Below are positions 62,475 to 64,000 of a DNA stretch of 64,000 nt, piece after piece. Origin of the DNA: Clostridium aceticum (GTDB lineage Bacteria; Bacillota; Clostridia; Peptostreptococcales; Natronincolaceae). Below the pieces are notes generated by a model. The model was not told where the DNA came from and did not search any database. It saw only the letters and a program-made list of their open reading frames with translations. The stretch is from NCBI RefSeq assembly GCF_001042715.1, contig NZ_CP009687.1, positions 2,347,418-2,411,417 on the forward strand. The letters are read 5' to 3'. The position numbers and the translations under genes were made by a program. Positions within the stretch are counted from its first letter, which is position 1; each line of letters begins with the position of its first letter.

Positions 62475-63202
62475 ACACCCTATATCTATTAAGTATCTTG
62501 TAATGCTCCACAATCAACAGTTCTGACTCCTCTGCAGGTTGGCCATTCCCAATTATTATGTGTTCCTTTGCCTCTACATAATGGGCATATTTCTTACTTA
62601 TAATCTGATAAATCTATATCTTCTAATGCTCCACGATCTACAGTTCCTACTCCTCTGCAGATTGGACATTCCCAATTATTATGTATTCCTTTACCCTTAC
62701 ATAATGGGCATTCTTCTTGCTTATAATCTGATAAGTCTATATCTTCTAATGCTCCACGATCTACAGTTCCTACTCCTCTGCAGATTGGACATTCCCAATT
62801 ATTATGTGTTCCTTTACCCTTACATAATGGGCATTCTTCTTGCTTATAATCTGATAAGTCTATATCTTCTAGTGCTCCATGATCTACAGTTCCTACCCCT
62901 ATACAGATTGGACATTCCCAATTATTATGTGTTCCTTTGCCCTTACATAATAGGCATTCTTCTTGCCTATAATCTGATAAGTCTATATCTTCTAGTGCTC
63001 CATGATCTACAGTTCCTACCCCTATACAGATTGGACATTCCCAATTATTATGTGTTCCTTTGCCCTTACATAATGGGCATTCTTCTTGCTTATAATCTGA
63101 TAAGTCTATATCTTCTAGTGCTCCACGATCTACAGTTCCTACTCCTCTGCAGATTGGACATTCCCAACTATTATGCGTTCCACTTCCTTTACATAATGGA
63201 CA
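62475..63202 (-). repeat. Tandem 123-bp repeat, five in-frame copies plus a decayed sixth
   Basis: Five units of 41 codons encode CPLCKGKGTHNNWECPICRG-VGTVDRGALEDIDLSDY-KQEE with few changes. Right after the stop at 62594 a sixth unit can be read (CPLCRGKGTHNNWEWPTCRG) that has lost cysteines and gained stops. The fifth unit's CAA for Gln has become TAA, ending the protein. Confidence 0.95.
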
Positions 63203-63970
63203 TAGCGTTTCATTTGATTCAATGAGATACTCTTCTGTTTCTTGAATAATTTCCTCTTCTAAATTTTCATGCTCTTTCAATACCTTTTTAATTCTATCTT
63301 TTAGATTATTATATTTTTTTACATCTCTATATTTGGGTAGGTTATTATTCATTTCACTTGAATCAATGTTGACAGCTTCTCTAATTTCTTTAAGTATATT
63401 GTCATTTAACTCATTATATATATGAGCTGATGAACATTTCTTGTTCTCCTTGATTCTTTTTAATTCTATAGTCAACGCAATTATACTATTTATTAAATCT
63501 GATTCTGCTTTCCAAATAATTACTCTATTTTTTAATATTGCATCTTTTATTTCTCTTATTTCTTTTAAAGTGTAAAAGTGCTTATTATCATACTTGGTAT
63601 GACAATTTGGACATAAATATATTAAGTTATGTGGATGATTATTTTTACTATTATGAACTGGGTCAATATGTGCAAATTCTCCCAAATCAGAACCACAAAT
63701 TGCACATACGCCTCTACTCTCACCTTTAATTTCTCTTTGTATCCCAGCAGGAATTGCTGGCCTTACTCCTTCTTTACTTGGCCAAGCTTGTGACAAAAAA
63801 TCATTAAATTCATCTAACTCACCTCTAGTATAAAATAATATACCATCTTCAGTCTTAGATATTCTTAACTTTCTATTATCATTATACTTAGGCGCATAGT
63901 TTGCAAACCATTCGAGCAATTTAGGAGACATTTTCATATAAATCGCTGCTTCTAATGCATTCATATCCAT
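62594..63970 (-). CDS. HNH endonuclease with tandem zinc-knuckle repeats
   Basis: 458 residues. An N-terminal region of about 85 residues (KMSPKLLEWFANYAPKYN), then an HNH domain at about 88-125: CAICGSDLGEFAHIDPVH, NNHPHNLIYLCPNCH. A helical, charged middle (130-250) follows. From residue 257 five 41-residue repeats each carry CPLCKGxG and CPICRGVG, like the CxxCxGxG zinc knuckles of DnaJ. The HNH part should cut DNA or RNA; the repeats may bind nucleic acid or protein. The C-terminus was shortened by a stop that created a decayed sixth unit. A weak AGGATAG precedes the ATG. Confidence 0.88.
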   Translation of the reverse strand: MDMNALEAAIYMKMSPKLLEWFANYAPKYNDNRKLRISKTEDGILFYTRGELDEFNDFLSQAWPSKEGVRPAIPAGIQREIKGESRGVCAICGSDLGEFAHIDPVHNSKNNHPHNLIYLCPNCHTKYDNKHFYTLKEIREIKDAILKNRVIIWKAESDLINSIIALTIELKRIKENKKCSSAHIYNELNDNILKEIREAVNIDSSEMNNNLPKYRDVKKYNNLKDRIKKVLKEHENLEEEIIQETEEYLIESNETLCPLCKGSGTHNSWECPICRGVGTVDRGALEDIDLSDYKQEECPLCKGKGTHNNWECPICIGVGTVDHGALEDIDLSDYRQEECLLCKGKGTHNNWECPICIGVGTVDHGALEDIDLSDYKQEECPLCKGKGTHNNWECPICRGVGTVDRGALEDIDLSDYKQEECPLCKGKGIHNNWECPICRGVGTVDRGALEDIDLSDYK

Positions 63971-64000
63971 TATAACTATCCTACCTTTACAAATAAAATA

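Noticed and set aside
62539-63225. Plus-strand open frame of 228 codons with repeated IPNYYVF units
   Set aside because: It is the antisense reading of the 123-bp zinc repeats; open only because the unit length is a multiple of three. No ribosome site.

Overview
The window looks like chromosome of an anaerobic, spore-forming, low-GC clostridium. The AT-rich DNA, strong AGGAGG ribosome sites, frequent TTG/GTG starts, the dgt-dnaG-rpoD-trmK block and the arsR-arsD-arsA-arsA order (two half-size ArsA ATPases, as described in Alkaliphilus metalliredigens) point to Alkaliphilus or a close relative. The genus is inferred from gene content; no search was possible.

1-34 kb is ordinary chromosome, mostly on the minus strand. 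In order: a corrinoid/URO-D methyltransferase fragment with a CobW GTPase; a group that looks spore-envelope related (GT4 glycosyltransferase, YheC/D ATP-grasp protein, cupin); a PAS histidine kinase; YbaK deacylase; a lipoprotein; molybdopterin genes (mobA, fdhD); the arsenic operon without a permease; two very similar radical SAM/SPASM genes in inverted orientation, flanking panE, RNase P RNA, rnhA, a Nif3-like gene, trmK, rpoD, dnaG and dgt; then a PucR-controlled amidohydrolase/transporter operon, a PAP2/haloperoxidase-like protein and wrbA.

About 34.7-46.2 kb is the most unusual part. Small unrelated genes lie on the minus strand, most with their own ribosome site: six GNAT acetyltransferases, PlsC, a TfoX C-terminal domain, an M23 peptidase, a lipoprotein and hypotheticals. 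They are separated by imperfect palindromes of about 50-130 bp. Several are homologous to each other and resemble integron attC sites, with AAC/GTT cores at the ends and GGTGCTG/CAGCACC arms. I read this as a cassette array without a visible integrase (CALIN-like), partly decayed and invaded by IS200 and IS607 remnants. Integrons are unusual in Firmicutes as far as I know, so this is the main candidate for a previously undescribed system.

46-61 kb is accessory DNA: an IS607-type element with intact TnpB but broken TnpA, an ECF sigma/DUF4179 pair, and a TetR-regulated ABC-2 efflux operon whose ATPase and second permease are each split by a different IS21-family element. Removing the elements restores both frames exactly. 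61-64 kb holds two adjoining unknown genes, a decayed gene fragment, and an HNH endonuclease with five tandem 41-residue zinc-knuckle repeats plus a sixth decayed copy after the stop.
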